A stretch of DNA of 64,000 nt from positions 1-64,000 of the forward strand of contig CAAEWE010000064.1 of the NCBI GenBank assembly GCA_900759665.1, written 5' to 3'. Shown one piece after another: positions 33,906 through 43,395 of this stretch; the first letter of the stretch is position 1; each line of letters begins with the position of its first letter. This DNA is from Lachnospiraceae bacterium (GTDB lineage: Bacteria; Bacillota; Clostridia; Lachnospirales; Lachnospiraceae). The notes under the pieces were generated by a model. That model ran no database searches and was not told where the DNA came from. It saw only the letters and a program-made list of their open reading frames with translations. The translations under genes and the position numbers were made by a program.

Positions 33906-34184
33906 TCAGGAATTTTCTGTTGGTTCCTCCGATTCCTCCGTGGAATCCTCCGCTTCCTTCACCGGTTTCTCTCCTTCATCCGGCACTTCCTTAATAAAGC
34001 GGTTACTTGTCATAACCCTTTCTATGATCCTTCTCGCAATACAGCCGATCACATAAAATATGATCAAAGCTGCCAACAGGATCTCAAGACTGTATGTGGT
34101 ATCCATATGTCTGACTATGGATATGATACATACAACCACACCGGCCAAAAGTGTGATCACTTTAGGAATATACTCTGTTTTCAA
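33906..34184 (-). CDS. small two-helix membrane protein between cheD and fliA
   Basis: A 92-residue protein with two membrane segments (about residues 8-24 and 33-51), a short cytoplasmic basic stretch (ARRIIERVMTSNRFIKE) and a strongly acidic tail (EAEDSTEESEEPTENS). I know no family name. The start is TTG at 34184 with AAAGGA six bases upstream. Its place, in the slot filled by swrB in Bacillus between cheD and sigD, makes a SwrB-like regulatory role thinkable, but there is no visible sequence similarity beyond an N-terminal membrane helix. Confidence 0.65.
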   Translation of the reverse strand: MKTEYIPKVITLLAGVVVCIISIVRHMDTTYSLEILLAALIIFYVIGCIARRIIERVMTSNRFIKEVPDEGEKPVKEAEDSTEESEEPTENS

Positions 34185-34221
34185 AATAAATCCTTTCTTT
34201 CGGAATCATTCGCTCCAAATA

Positions 34222-34710
34222 TTAAATAACCTTCTGCGGCTTTCCCACGGACTTTATCAAAAAATCTCCTGTTTCCGGATAAAACTCAACGGTACGTCCG
34301 TAATTTTCCCCGGTGTCCTCTGCAAGAATACGGATTCCAAGCTGCTTAAGCTTCTCCTTTACCGCCTCAACATTACGCTGACCCACACGGAGCATATCAT
34401 TATTGCTTTCAAAAGCGAACATCTGTGCTCCCCCGGCAATCTTAGCTGTCAGAAGAGAACAATTTGCCCCTTCTTTCTGAAGCATTTCGATCAAAAGAGC
34501 GATCCCGGTATCCGCAAACTTTGCTCTGTTTTGATTTTGACGCACCTTTGTACTATCCGGAAGCATCACATGTACCAATCCGGCAATTTTGGTTGTCTTG
34601 TCATATAATGCAACACCAACGCAGGAACCCAGGCCCAATGTCGTAATCGCATCCGGTGAATGACATATATTGGCATCTGCCATTCCAACCTTAATCATTG
34701 TTCCTTCCAT
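34222..34710 (-). CDS. cheD: chemoreceptor glutamine deamidase CheD
   Basis: Deamidates receptor glutamines and binds CheC, whose phosphatase activity it raises. The catalytic Cys, His and Thr are all present in ITTLGLGSCVGVALYD and AGLVHVMLPDS; the later IAGGAQMF and GGRTVEFYPETG-like blocks are also intact. I place the start at ATG 34710 (162 residues, AGGTGG upstream); ATG 34698, giving IKVGMADANI, is also possible, and the frame to 34788 runs into cheC. The stop of cheC and this start are nearly contiguous. Confidence 0.94.
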   Translation of the reverse strand: MEGTMIKVGMADANICHSPDAITTLGLGSCVGVALYDKTTKIAGLVHVMLPDSTKVRQNQNRAKFADTGIALLIEMLQKEGANCSLLTAKIAGGAQMFAFESNNDMLRVGQRNVEAVKEKLKQLGIRILAEDTGENYGRTVEFYPETGDFLIKSVGKPQKVI

Positions 34711-34718
34711 TTTTCCAC

Positions 34719-35336
34719 CTACATTCCTAATGACTTCAAAATACGCGAATAAGACTCCAATGTAGGTATTAATATGAAATACCCGCAAACATCAATTTCA
34801 TCATCTCGAAATTGGGATTCGATCAACAATGCCTTATCTCCCAACTTGCCAAATTCTATGGCAGGTACACTTAAGATCGCTCCTGCCATATCAATTGCCA
34901 GACTTGGTACCGTTTGTATGATACTTAAATTTGTCAGCTGCGAGATTGCTGTCAGATAAGCTCCCGAAATGATATTGCCAATCTCCAGCAACGCAGAAAG
35001 CTCCATTTCCGTAAAACTGCCCGCAACATTGGTAATCTCAGTTCCCATCAATTTATGAACAAGATGATGAGCCGCATTATTTTCCAGAACAAACAGCATG
35101 GAACCCTCAATATCTCCCTCCAGACTTAAAAGGATTCCTGCCACCAGTGTTTCTGCCCCGCCGATAATTTCTGCCAGATCCTTAAATGCCAGCATTTCAA
35201 CCTTCGGCACATGCATATCGATCCGTTCATTGATCAGCTTTGCAAGAGCAGTCGTTGCATTTCCTGCTCCAATATTTCCAATCTCTGTGAGGATATCAAA
35301 CTCCATATCCTCCATTTTTTCTTCATCCATCTGCAT
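34719..35336 (-). CDS. cheC: CheY-P phosphatase CheC
   Basis: A 205-residue CheC. Both D/S-x3-E-x2-N phosphatase sites are intact: DILTEIGN near the start (residues 15-22) and SALLEIGN in the second half (about 117-124). The conserved IGAGNATTALAKLI follows the first site. It removes phosphate from CheY-P, with CheD as activator. Several ATG codons cluster at the start; I prefer 35336, eight bases after GAGG. It lies between cheW and cheD, with tight spacing. Confidence 0.95.
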   Translation of the reverse strand: MQMDEEKMEDMEFDILTEIGNIGAGNATTALAKLINERIDMHVPKVEMLAFKDLAEIIGGAETLVAGILLSLEGDIEGSMLFVLENNAAHHLVHKLMGTEITNVAGSFTEMELSALLEIGNIISGAYLTAISQLTNLSIIQTVPSLAIDMAGAILSVPAIEFGKLGDKALLIESQFRDDEIDVCGYFILIPTLESYSRILKSLGM

Positions 35337-35351
35337 CGGCATCACCTCATA

Positions 35352-35834
35352 TTATGATACTGCTTCTCTGTCGTTGATCACATTTGCAATATTGAGCAGC
35401 GAGATCAGACCATCCTCATGTTTTCCAACTCCACTCAGATATTGAATTCTTGAATCTGCCGCACCATCTACACCTGTTGGCTTTTCAACGGCATCCTCTG
35501 ACAAAGTGACAACCTCCCTTACCTCATCTACAATAATACCAATGGAGGAATGCTGCTCTAGTTTGATAATTATGATCCTGGTTGCATTGGTATACTCATC
35601 CGGTTCCAATTCAAACTTCAGCCGGAGACTCATAACCGGAATCACCTCACCACGAAGATTAATAACCCCTTTAAAATAATGCTGCGCCTTAGGAACTCTT
35701 GTGATTCTTTGTTTTCTTACGATGTTATCCACATACTGTATATCAATTCCATACTGTTCACAACCAAGTCTTACTACAATATATTGTTTTTCATTTCCAA
35801 CAGTATCCAGATTCTGTACATAATTGCTATCCAT
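35352..35834 (-). CDS. cheW: chemotaxis coupling protein CheW
   Basis: A 160-residue adaptor linking receptors to CheA. It has the standard SH3-like fold signatures: YIVVRLGCEQYGIDIQYVDNI, then RVPKAQHYFKGVINLRGEVIPVMSL (about residues 48-72), and VVDEVREVVTL-like IIVDEVREVVTL. The ATG at 35834 follows AAGGTG; the frame to 35843 would use GTG. It follows cheA by 30 bases. Confidence 0.97.
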   Translation of the reverse strand: MDSNYVQNLDTVGNEKQYIVVRLGCEQYGIDIQYVDNIVRKQRITRVPKAQHYFKGVINLRGEVIPVMSLRLKFELEPDEYTNATRIIIIKLEQHSSIGIIVDEVREVVTLSEDAVEKPTGVDGAADSRIQYLSGVGKHEDGLISLLNIANVINDREAVS

Positions 35835-35864
35835 GCGTATCACCTTACCTTTCCGAAGATGTTG

Positions 35865-37967
35865 TTAAACTAATGTGTTTACTTCCAGGATCAATGCAAT
35901 CTCGCCATCTCCCAGAATCGTTGCTCCACTGATAATCTTACTGCAGTTAATATAACTTCCGATAGATTTAATAACTACTTCCTGCTGTCCGATCAGATTA
36001 TCAACAACAAGACCAGCCTGTTTGTCTCCCTTCTTGACAATAACGACCGTGAGACTTTCCTGATCCTCCACATTACTTTCCACATCCAGGATCTGATCCA
36101 GCCGGATCAAAGGAATCACAGTACCGCGGAGATTGATCACCTCTTTGGTCTGTACATACTTAATATCTGAAATAGCCACATCCTCGATTGTCTGGATACT
36201 TCCCAGCGGAATCGCATATTTTTCACTGCCAAGCTCCACCATCAATGCCTGAATGATCGCAAGCGTCAGAGGCAGATGGATAATAAAACTGCTTCCCTCA
36301 CCGATCACGGAACGGCACTCAATATTGCCACCAAGGCCTTCGATCTTTGTCTTAACAACATCAAGACCAACACCTCTTCCGGAAACGTCCGTAATCTTTT
36401 CTGCAGTAGAAAAGCTTGGCTGGAATAAAAGGTCGATGACCTCTTTGTCTGTCATAACCTCTGCCTGCTCCGGTGTAATGTTTCCCTTCTCCAGAGCTTT
36501 ATTTTTAACCTTCTCAATATTGATTCCGGCACCATCATCACGTACTTCAATATTTACATTATTTCCATCCTGATAAGCATTGAGCCAGATATTACCAACC
36601 TCGGATTTGCCAAGTGCCAGTCTCTCCTCGTTACTCTCCAGACCATGATCTGCGGAATTACGAAGAAGATGCTGTAACGGATCTCCGATCTCATCAATAA
36701 CGGTACGGTCTAACTCCGTATCCTCACCGGACATATGAAGTTCCATTTTTTTATCCAGCTTTTTGCTCAGATCGCGGATCATACGTGGAAAACGGTTTAC
36801 AACACTTTCAATTGGAACCATTCGGACTTTCATAACAGATTCGTGAAGGTTCGTAGTCACACTCTCCAGATACTCAATCTGCTCATTGAAGCTGTTATCA
36901 CTTCTGGTATTCTGTACATTGGAGCTGATAGATACGAGACCATTTTTAGCGATGATCAGCTCGCTGACAAGGTTCATCAGCACGTCAAGTTTTTCGATGT
37001 CCACACGAACAGTTCTTCCCACAGCAGGCTTTGCCGTTTTCTTGTCCGATTTTTTTGCTGCAGGTGCTTTTTTCTCTTCTTTTTTTACTGCTGAAGCGGC
37101 AGGCTGTTTTGATTCTGCCTCTTTCTGAGACTCGGAAGCTTTCCCGGTTTCCGCTTCCGGTTTTGTCTCTGTATTTTCCGGCAGCTTATACTCTCCAACG
37201 ATTGCTTCCTTTATCTCGGAAACATTTTCAATGGCACTTTTAATCTTTTCTGCACTTTCCTGTGTAAAATAGATCAGACTGAAGTTCATGTCAAACTTCT
37301 CATCCTCAATATCCTGCACATCAGGAACTGCCTTCATAACCTCTCCCAGATCTTCCAGTGCCTTAAATACTAAAAACGCTCTCGCAGCCTTAAGGATACA
37401 GGTTTCCTGAAGATAAACCGTAATCCCGTATATATTCATATTCTGCTCTTTGGCCTTTTCAAAAGTATTGATCTCATAGTCAGATATTGTGATCGATTCA
37501 TACAAGGCACCACTCTCCTGTGCCGGCGTTTCCTGCTTTGCAGGCTCTGAATCTGCTGGTGCCGGCTGACTGCTCTTGCCGGTTCCTTTTTCCACAATCT
37601 CATTTAATGAATTGATAATATCCTGATTTTCTTCTGTTCCCTCATCCGCTGAATCAAGAATATTGGCAAGATATCCTTCCAGTGCATCAAGTCCACGGAA
37701 AAGGACATCCACCAGTTCCGGCTTCACCTTCATATTGCCACTGCGGATCTCCTGGAAAACATTCTCCATATCATGAGTCAGACGCTGCATCCTCTTGTAT
37801 CCCATGGTTCCTGCCATTCCTTTCAGGGAATGGGCGGCACGGAATATCTCGTTGATCGTGTCCATGTTCTCCGGCTCCTGTTCCAGGATCATCAACTGGT
37901 CACTTAAGGTCTGCAAATGTTCTTTTGTTTCATCAATAAAAATTTCAAGATACTGGCTTACATCCAT
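35865..37967 (-). CDS. cheA: chemotaxis histidine kinase CheA
   Basis: A 700-residue five-domain kinase. P1 HPt has the phospho-His in IFRAAHSLKGMAGTMGY (about residues 45-61); a P2-like CheY-binding domain spans about 155-265 and is followed by a Lys/Ala/Glu-rich linker; P3 dimerisation begins VDIEKLDVLMNLVSELIIAK (about 322-341); the P4 ATPase has HLLRNSADHGLE, GAGIN and GRGVGLDVVK; the P5 CheW-like domain ends the protein. The start at 37967 (MDVSQYLE) has GGGGTG upstream and lies one base past the cheB stop. Confidence 0.98.
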   Translation of the reverse strand: MDVSQYLEIFIDETKEHLQTLSDQLMILEQEPENMDTINEIFRAAHSLKGMAGTMGYKRMQRLTHDMENVFQEIRSGNMKVKPELVDVLFRGLDALEGYLANILDSADEGTEENQDIINSLNEIVEKGTGKSSQPAPADSEPAKQETPAQESGALYESITISDYEINTFEKAKEQNMNIYGITVYLQETCILKAARAFLVFKALEDLGEVMKAVPDVQDIEDEKFDMNFSLIYFTQESAEKIKSAIENVSEIKEAIVGEYKLPENTETKPEAETGKASESQKEAESKQPAASAVKKEEKKAPAAKKSDKKTAKPAVGRTVRVDIEKLDVLMNLVSELIIAKNGLVSISSNVQNTRSDNSFNEQIEYLESVTTNLHESVMKVRMVPIESVVNRFPRMIRDLSKKLDKKMELHMSGEDTELDRTVIDEIGDPLQHLLRNSADHGLESNEERLALGKSEVGNIWLNAYQDGNNVNIEVRDDGAGINIEKVKNKALEKGNITPEQAEVMTDKEVIDLLFQPSFSTAEKITDVSGRGVGLDVVKTKIEGLGGNIECRSVIGEGSSFIIHLPLTLAIIQALMVELGSEKYAIPLGSIQTIEDVAISDIKYVQTKEVINLRGTVIPLIRLDQILDVESNVEDQESLTVVIVKKGDKQAGLVVDNLIGQQEVVIKSIGSYINCSKIISGATILGDGEIALILEVNTLV

Positions 37968-37968
37968 C

Positions 37969-39123
37969 TTATCGCACCCCCACATGCTTAATGATAGCAT
38001 CAGCAATGAGATTCAGATCCTGCACCTCATCGGTCGCACCACTCTCGGCAACCGCCTTTGGCATACCATAAACAGTACTGCTCGCGGCGTCCTGTGCTAT
38101 CACATAGATTTTGTTGGTTTTCTCAAGTTGCAAAATACCCTTTGTGCCATCTGAACCCATGCCAGTCATAACTACACAGGTAATATCATCAAAAGAGCAC
38201 TTCATCAGCGACTCATACATGATATCTGCACAAGGTTTCAAGCCATTTCTGGCCTCTTCCTCCCGGACAGACAATTTAAATTCGTGTCTGTTATGTTCTA
38301 CTACACGCATCTGGGAACCACCCTTGGCAATATAGACTGTTCCTTTCTGGATCACCTCTCCATCCTCTGCTTCTTTAACCTTTATGGCACTCATTTCATC
38401 CAGACGTGCACTCAGAGAGGCGGTGAATCCCACCGGCATATGCTGTACAAGCACTACTGCTGCATCAAGATCAGCAGGCAGTTTCGGAATGACAGACTGC
38501 AATGCCTTCGGACCTCCTGTAGAACAGGTCAATGCCACAAGCTTTCCGGTCTCCTTCACACCACCTGCCGGAGAATGCGGAACCCTCGTGGCAGATTTTA
38601 CTGAACAGCTTGATGTCTTTTCCTGTTTTACCGGATTCCAGTTTCCCGGATCCTTTTTCGTTTGTTGTTCTTTGGATAAGCTGCCGAATTTCTGAACCAC
38701 CGTTTGCTGCCGTCCAACGTCCCATTCGATTCCGAGGGCAAGATGAATGCGGTGCAGAAGCTTTTCCACAAAATCTTTTGATTTTGCATCCAAGAGACTT
38801 CCCGGTTTTGTAACAAAGTCAAAAGCTCCAAGCTCCAGTGCCCGGATCGTTTCGCCGGCTCCTTTTTGGGCAATGGTGCTGACAATGATCACCTTCTGGG
38901 TATATCCCCGGTTCTTCATTTCCTGCAGAAACTCCAGACCATTCATCCTTGGCATGATCAGATCAAGAACGATCAAATCAAAACTTCTCTTTTCAAGAAG
39001 TTCCAATGCTTCCAGTCCATCCTTGACACCAGCTTCCACATGAAGCATCTTATCTTTGTTAATTATATCAGAAAGAACCCTTCTCATAAGTGCAGAGTCA
39101 TCTACGATCAAAATATTTTTCAT
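37969..39123 (-). CDS. cheB: chemotaxis protein-glutamate methylesterase CheB
   Basis: A 384-residue response regulator-esterase. The receiver domain (about 1-120) has ILIVDDSALMRR and the phospho-Asp in LIVLDLIMPRMNGLEF. The C-terminal esterase (about 195-384) shows the catalytic Ser, His and Asp in LTCSTGGPKAL, VLVQHMPVGF and MTGMGSDGTKG. It removes methyl groups from receptors. cheR, its partner methyltransferase, is not in the window. ATG 39123 follows GGAGG by six bases. Confidence 0.97.
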   Translation of the reverse strand: MKNILIVDDSALMRRVLSDIINKDKMLHVEAGVKDGLEALELLEKRSFDLIVLDLIMPRMNGLEFLQEMKNRGYTQKVIIVSTIAQKGAGETIRALELGAFDFVTKPGSLLDAKSKDFVEKLLHRIHLALGIEWDVGRQQTVVQKFGSLSKEQQTKKDPGNWNPVKQEKTSSCSVKSATRVPHSPAGGVKETGKLVALTCSTGGPKALQSVIPKLPADLDAAVVLVQHMPVGFTASLSARLDEMSAIKVKEAEDGEVIQKGTVYIAKGGSQMRVVEHNRHEFKLSVREEEARNGLKPCADIMYESLMKCSFDDITCVVMTGMGSDGTKGILQLEKTNKIYVIAQDAASSTVYGMPKAVAESGATDEVQDLNLIADAIIKHVGVR

Positions 39124-39182
39124 CACAATCCTCCATGCTCACTCAAATCACTTTTTACTCCTCTGCCACTGTTCTGTCCAGA

Positions 39183-40073
39183 CTATTTTCCACGAAACTG
39201 ATGACGGAATATTTTTGTAAACAGACCTGCAAGTCCATTGGTGATGTCCATTGGTGAAATTTCTTTTTTTTCATCCTCCAGAACCATAGCAAGCTCCAGT
39301 AATGCTCTGGCGGACGGTGCATCCGGATACGCCAGGGACACCGGCTGCTGCTGCATGACTGCTTTTGAAAGATTCTCATCGTAAGGAATAGCCCCCAGAT
39401 ACTCTATCTCCATCCCCAGAAATTTATTAACCACTGTATTCAGCTTGAAATACAGCTCTTTCCCTTCGTCATAGCTCTGGATCCTGTTTCCTACCATCTT
39501 GATAGAACTTCTGCCATTCTCAAAGCCGTCATGCCGGTGAAGTGTTTTCAACAAAGCATAGGCATCCGTGATAGATGTTGGCTCCGGTGTTGCCACGAGA
39601 AGTACTTCCGAGCTGGCTGCCACCAGCTCGATCACCGTGTCCGAAATACCGGCTCCTGTATCAATGATCACCACATCCGCATAGTGATCCAGCTCATACA
39701 TGGTATGTACCAGACTTAGGATCTGATCCTTATTGAGATTTGTCATCTCCCGCAGCCCAGATCCTCCGGAGATGAATCCAATCTCCTCCGGTCCCCTGCA
39801 GATGATCTCCCGAACATCCCGTCCCCGGAACATCATATCTGCCAGATTATATTTAGGACGTATGCCCAGCATAACCTCAATATTGGCCAGACCAAAATCT
39901 GCATCAAGAATAACGGTTCTTTTACCCAGACGGCTCATCTGGATTGCAAGATTTACCGATACATTTGACTTGCCGACACCGCCTTTTCCACTTGTAACCG
40001 TGATCACCCGTGCGGAGCGCTGTTGTTTATTTTGCTGTTTAATAATATTGCGAAGCTGTTCTGCCTGATCCAT
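39183..40073 (-). CDS. flhG: flagellar number regulator FlhG (MinD-like ATPase)
   Basis: A 296-residue ParA/MinD-family ATPase (YlxH/FleN/FlhG) that limits flagellar number and places C-ring components together with FlhF. The deviant Walker A is VTSGKGGVGKSNVSVNLA (about residues 25-42), Walker B VVIIDTGAGIS, and the family motif VLLVATPEPTSITDAYALLK. Its ATG overlaps the flhF stop by one base (TGATG). Confidence 0.95.
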   Translation of the reverse strand: MDQAEQLRNIIKQQNKQQRSARVITVTSGKGGVGKSNVSVNLAIQMSRLGKRTVILDADFGLANIEVMLGIRPKYNLADMMFRGRDVREIICRGPEEIGFISGGSGLREMTNLNKDQILSLVHTMYELDHYADVVIIDTGAGISDTVIELVAASSEVLLVATPEPTSITDAYALLKTLHRHDGFENGRSSIKMVGNRIQSYDEGKELYFKLNTVVNKFLGMEIEYLGAIPYDENLSKAVMQQQPVSLAYPDAPSARALLELAMVLEDEKKEISPMDITNGLAGLFTKIFRHQFRGK

Positions 40074-41338
40074 CAGCTATTCCCTCCCAGAAGCTGTTTC
40101 GCCATCTTCTGTGCATCTACTTTTCCGATATCATCCGGTACATTCTGTCCCCAGGTCATATAGGACAATGGAGCACCGGTCAGCATTCGGATATTAAATA
40201 CATTTCCAATCGCATCTGTTTCATCAAGTTTCGTAAAAATTAAATTATATTTTGTTATCTCGGAATATGCCTGTGATATCTTCACCAGATCCCGGTATTT
40301 TGTTGTAGCACTCATCACAAGAAATACCTCTCTCTCCGGCTCCGGTACCGTCTCCAGAAGCCTATGGATATCTTCCTTCTGCTCCTTGTTATTGTGAGAA
40401 CGTCCCGCCGTATCGATCAATACAAGATCATATTCTTTTAATTCGTCCATAATACCTGTCATCTCTTCCGAAGAATAAACGACATTTAGCGGAACGCCAA
40501 GAATGTTCGCATATGTTTTTAGCTGTTCCACCGCCGCAATACGATAAGTATCTGAGGTCACAAGGGCAACCTTCACCTTACCGGAAAGCTTCATCATGGA
40601 AGCAATTTTAGCAATGGTGGTGGTCTTTCCCACACCGGTCGGTCCTATAAAAAAGACATATTTTTTCTTTTTGGCATGGAGATCGATCAAATGAGGTCGT
40701 CCGATCTTAAGTACAATCTTCTGATAGACTCCCGATAAAATATTGTCCAGAGACGAATCTTTCTTGATGCTTCCCTCGATCTCATCTAAAATCTGCTCAA
40801 TATACGTTTCCTCAACTTCATTATTTTCCATCTGGGAACGGATCAGACGAAGATACGCTTTATTCTTATCCGGTTTTTTCTCCTCCCGCTGCTCCTCTTC
40901 TTTGGGGGGAGATGCGATCTGTTTCTCTAAAAGCTGCTGCAGATCCTGAAGCTTCTGTTCTATGGCATTGTTCCCAGATTCTGTACCGGTCGGTATATCC
41001 TCCGGTGCGGTTTCCTCCTCCAAAATGATCTGATTCTTCTCTGCAAGAGCTTCTTTCGCTGCCTGTGCCAGAGCTGCTTTGGAATCCGGTGCCGGCTGTA
41101 CTTCTCCCTGCATTGCTTCCTGCAGCTTTGAAAAATCCGGGGATTCCTTAGACGTTTCACCGGATACGATCTCATCCACCGCCGCTGTCACTTCTACACT
41201 TTCCCGCCGGAAAAGCTTTGCAATGCCGCGAGGATGATTCTTTTTTACATTCATGATCACGACATCTTTTCCCAGTTCTTCTCTGGCAAGCTCCACGGCT
41301 GCATCTTCTGTTTTTGCAATATACTTTTTAATAACCAC
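40073..41338 (-). CDS. flhF: flagellar biosynthesis GTPase FlhF
   Basis: A 421-residue SRP-type GTPase that sets where flagella form. The variable N-terminal B domain (about 1-150) is acidic and Gln-rich; the N and G domains follow with FFIGPTGVGKTTTIAKIA, VALVTSDTYRIAAVEQL, LIDTAGRSHNN and FTKLDETDAIGN. The start is GTG, overlapping the flhA stop in TAGTG, so it depends on flhA translation. Confidence 0.96.
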   Translation of the reverse strand: MVIKKYIAKTEDAAVELAREELGKDVVIMNVKKNHPRGIAKLFRRESVEVTAAVDEIVSGETSKESPDFSKLQEAMQGEVQPAPDSKAALAQAAKEALAEKNQIILEEETAPEDIPTGTESGNNAIEQKLQDLQQLLEKQIASPPKEEEQREEKKPDKNKAYLRLIRSQMENNEVEETYIEQILDEIEGSIKKDSSLDNILSGVYQKIVLKIGRPHLIDLHAKKKKYVFFIGPTGVGKTTTIAKIASMMKLSGKVKVALVTSDTYRIAAVEQLKTYANILGVPLNVVYSSEEMTGIMDELKEYDLVLIDTAGRSHNNKEQKEDIHRLLETVPEPEREVFLVMSATTKYRDLVKISQAYSEITKYNLIFTKLDETDAIGNVFNIRMLTGAPLSYMTWGQNVPDDIGKVDAQKMAKQLLGGNS

Positions 41339-43371
41339 TATACTGTCACCATCCCAATTGATTGTAATTCTACATCGCTTTCAATCTCATTATATGATAC
41401 CACGATCAGATCCCGAAACTGTTCTTCTGTAATCTTTTTGAAATACATCCGGACGATCGGGGAAGTAATAATGATCGGATTCTTTCCAAGTTCCTCCATT
41501 TTCTCTACCTCGTCTCCAACCGAAGCAAGAATTCCTTTGGTGCGGTCCGGATCAAGATTGATATAAGCTCCCTGTTCCGTCTGTTTCACAGAACCCATGA
41601 TCTCCTGCTCGATCTTCGGATCAAGTGTCACAACGCTTGTCATCTCGTTTGCAGGAAAATACTTATTCGAGATTGCCCGTTTCAGACTTTGTCTGACATA
41701 CTCTGTCAGCACATCCGTATCTCTGGTGGTTGCAGCATTGTCAGCCAGCGTCTCAAAAATCGTTACCAGATCACGGATTGAAATCCCCTCCCTCAGGAGA
41801 TTCTGTAAAACCTTCTGAATCTCGCCAACTCCTAAGAGCTTTGGTACAAGCTCAGAGATCAGTGTCGTATTCTGTTCCTGGATATTATTGATCAGATTCT
41901 GTACATCCTGACGTGTCAGAAGCTCATCAAGATGATTCCGTATGATCTCCGTCAGATGTGTGGCAATAATAGATGGCGGATCCACAACGGTATACCCAAG
42001 AGACTCTGCACGTTCTCTCTGTCCCTCCGTGATCCAGATAGCAGGCAGATGAAAGGACGGTTCAAAAGTTGGAATACCGGTGATCTCCTCCTCCACATAT
42101 CCGGGATTCATTGCCATATAATGATCAAACAAAATTTCTCCCTCGCTGACCGGAACCCCTTTGATCTTGATCACATACTGGTTAGGATTTAACTGGATGT
42201 TATCCCTGAGACGTATCATTGGAACAACGCATCCCAGCTCCAGTGCAATCTGACGCCGGATCATTACTACACGATCCAGAAGATCTCCTCCCTGATTTAC
42301 ATCTGCTAACGGAATGATCCCGTATCCAAACTCCAGTTCAATAGGATCTACCTGCAACAGGGAAACCACGTTTTCCGGACGCCGGATCTCTTCGGCAGAC
42401 TCCTCCTCGCCACTGACCTCTTCTTCGATCTCCTGTACCTCCATAGATGCCTCCATAGCACGTCCGGCTGCAATAAACAGTACTGCATACACAAGGCACA
42501 GCCAGGTCTGTAATGGGGTGACAATACCTAAGAAAGCCATCGTTCCACCAACAATGTAAAGCACCTTTGGAATGGAAAAGAGCTGACGCACCAAAACTCC
42601 ACCCAGATCAGACTCTTTGGAAACCTTGGTAACAAGAATACCGGTGGAAAGCGAAATGATCAGGGATGGGATCTGGGATACCAGACCATCACCAATGGTA
42701 AGTATTGTATAACGCTGCAGTGCTTCACTTATTTCAAGTCCCTGCATCATTACACCAAGCACAAGTCCTCCGACAAAGTTAATGGCTGTGATCACAAGAC
42801 CGGCCGTCGCATCTCCCTTCACATACTTTGTCGCACCATCCATGGAACCGAAGAAAGCGGACTCATCCTGGATTTTCTGTCTGCGTTCTTTTGCCTGCTC
42901 GTCCGTGATCGCCCCGGTATTCAGATCTGCATCGATCGCCATCTGCTTACCCGGCATTGCATCCAGAGTAAAACGTGCCGTTACCTCAGATACACGCTCT
43001 GATCCTTTATTGATCACGATCATCTGGATCAGTATCAATACTGCGAAGATGATCACTCCGACCACCAGATTACCACCACCAACAAAGTTACCAAATGTGG
43101 CAACGACATTACCGGCATAACCATTTAACAAAATATTTCTGGTAGAACCAACGTTCAGGGATAGCCGGAACAGCGTGGTCATCAGCAAAAGCGTTGGAAA
43201 TGCTGACATCTGCAACGCCTCTGTCGAAAAAAGTGCCGTAAACAGAATGATCAGTGCAAGACTGATATTTAACAAGATCAATATATCTAACAGAAGTGTC
43301 GGAATCGGCACGATCAAAAATACAATCGGAACTAATATGTATAGTCCTAATAAAAAATCCGATCTTCTCAT
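41338..43371 (-). CDS. flhA: flagellar export gate protein FlhA
   Basis: A 677-residue core of the flagellar type III export gate. The N-terminal half has eight predicted membrane helices, starting with the SDFLLGLYILVPIVFLIVPI region and the FRLSLNVGSTRNILL motif; the FHIPEP-type cytoplasmic loop contains RFTLDAMPGKQMAIDADLN (about residues 150-168). The C-terminal cytoplasmic ring domain (about 340-677) docks export chaperones. No truncation is seen. Confidence 0.97.
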   Translation of the reverse strand: MRRSDFLLGLYILVPIVFLIVPIPTLLLDILILLNISLALIILFTALFSTEALQMSAFPTLLLMTTLFRLSLNVGSTRNILLNGYAGNVVATFGNFVGGGNLVVGVIIFAVLILIQMIVINKGSERVSEVTARFTLDAMPGKQMAIDADLNTGAITDEQAKERRQKIQDESAFFGSMDGATKYVKGDATAGLVITAINFVGGLVLGVMMQGLEISEALQRYTILTIGDGLVSQIPSLIISLSTGILVTKVSKESDLGGVLVRQLFSIPKVLYIVGGTMAFLGIVTPLQTWLCLVYAVLFIAAGRAMEASMEVQEIEEEVSGEEESAEEIRRPENVVSLLQVDPIELEFGYGIIPLADVNQGGDLLDRVVMIRRQIALELGCVVPMIRLRDNIQLNPNQYVIKIKGVPVSEGEILFDHYMAMNPGYVEEEITGIPTFEPSFHLPAIWITEGQRERAESLGYTVVDPPSIIATHLTEIIRNHLDELLTRQDVQNLINNIQEQNTTLISELVPKLLGVGEIQKVLQNLLREGISIRDLVTIFETLADNAATTRDTDVLTEYVRQSLKRAISNKYFPANEMTSVVTLDPKIEQEIMGSVKQTEQGAYINLDPDRTKGILASVGDEVEKMEELGKNPIIITSPIVRMYFKKITEEQFRDLIVVSYNEIESDVELQSIGMVTV

Positions 43372-43395
43372 AAATGTTCTTCTCCCTTTCTAACT

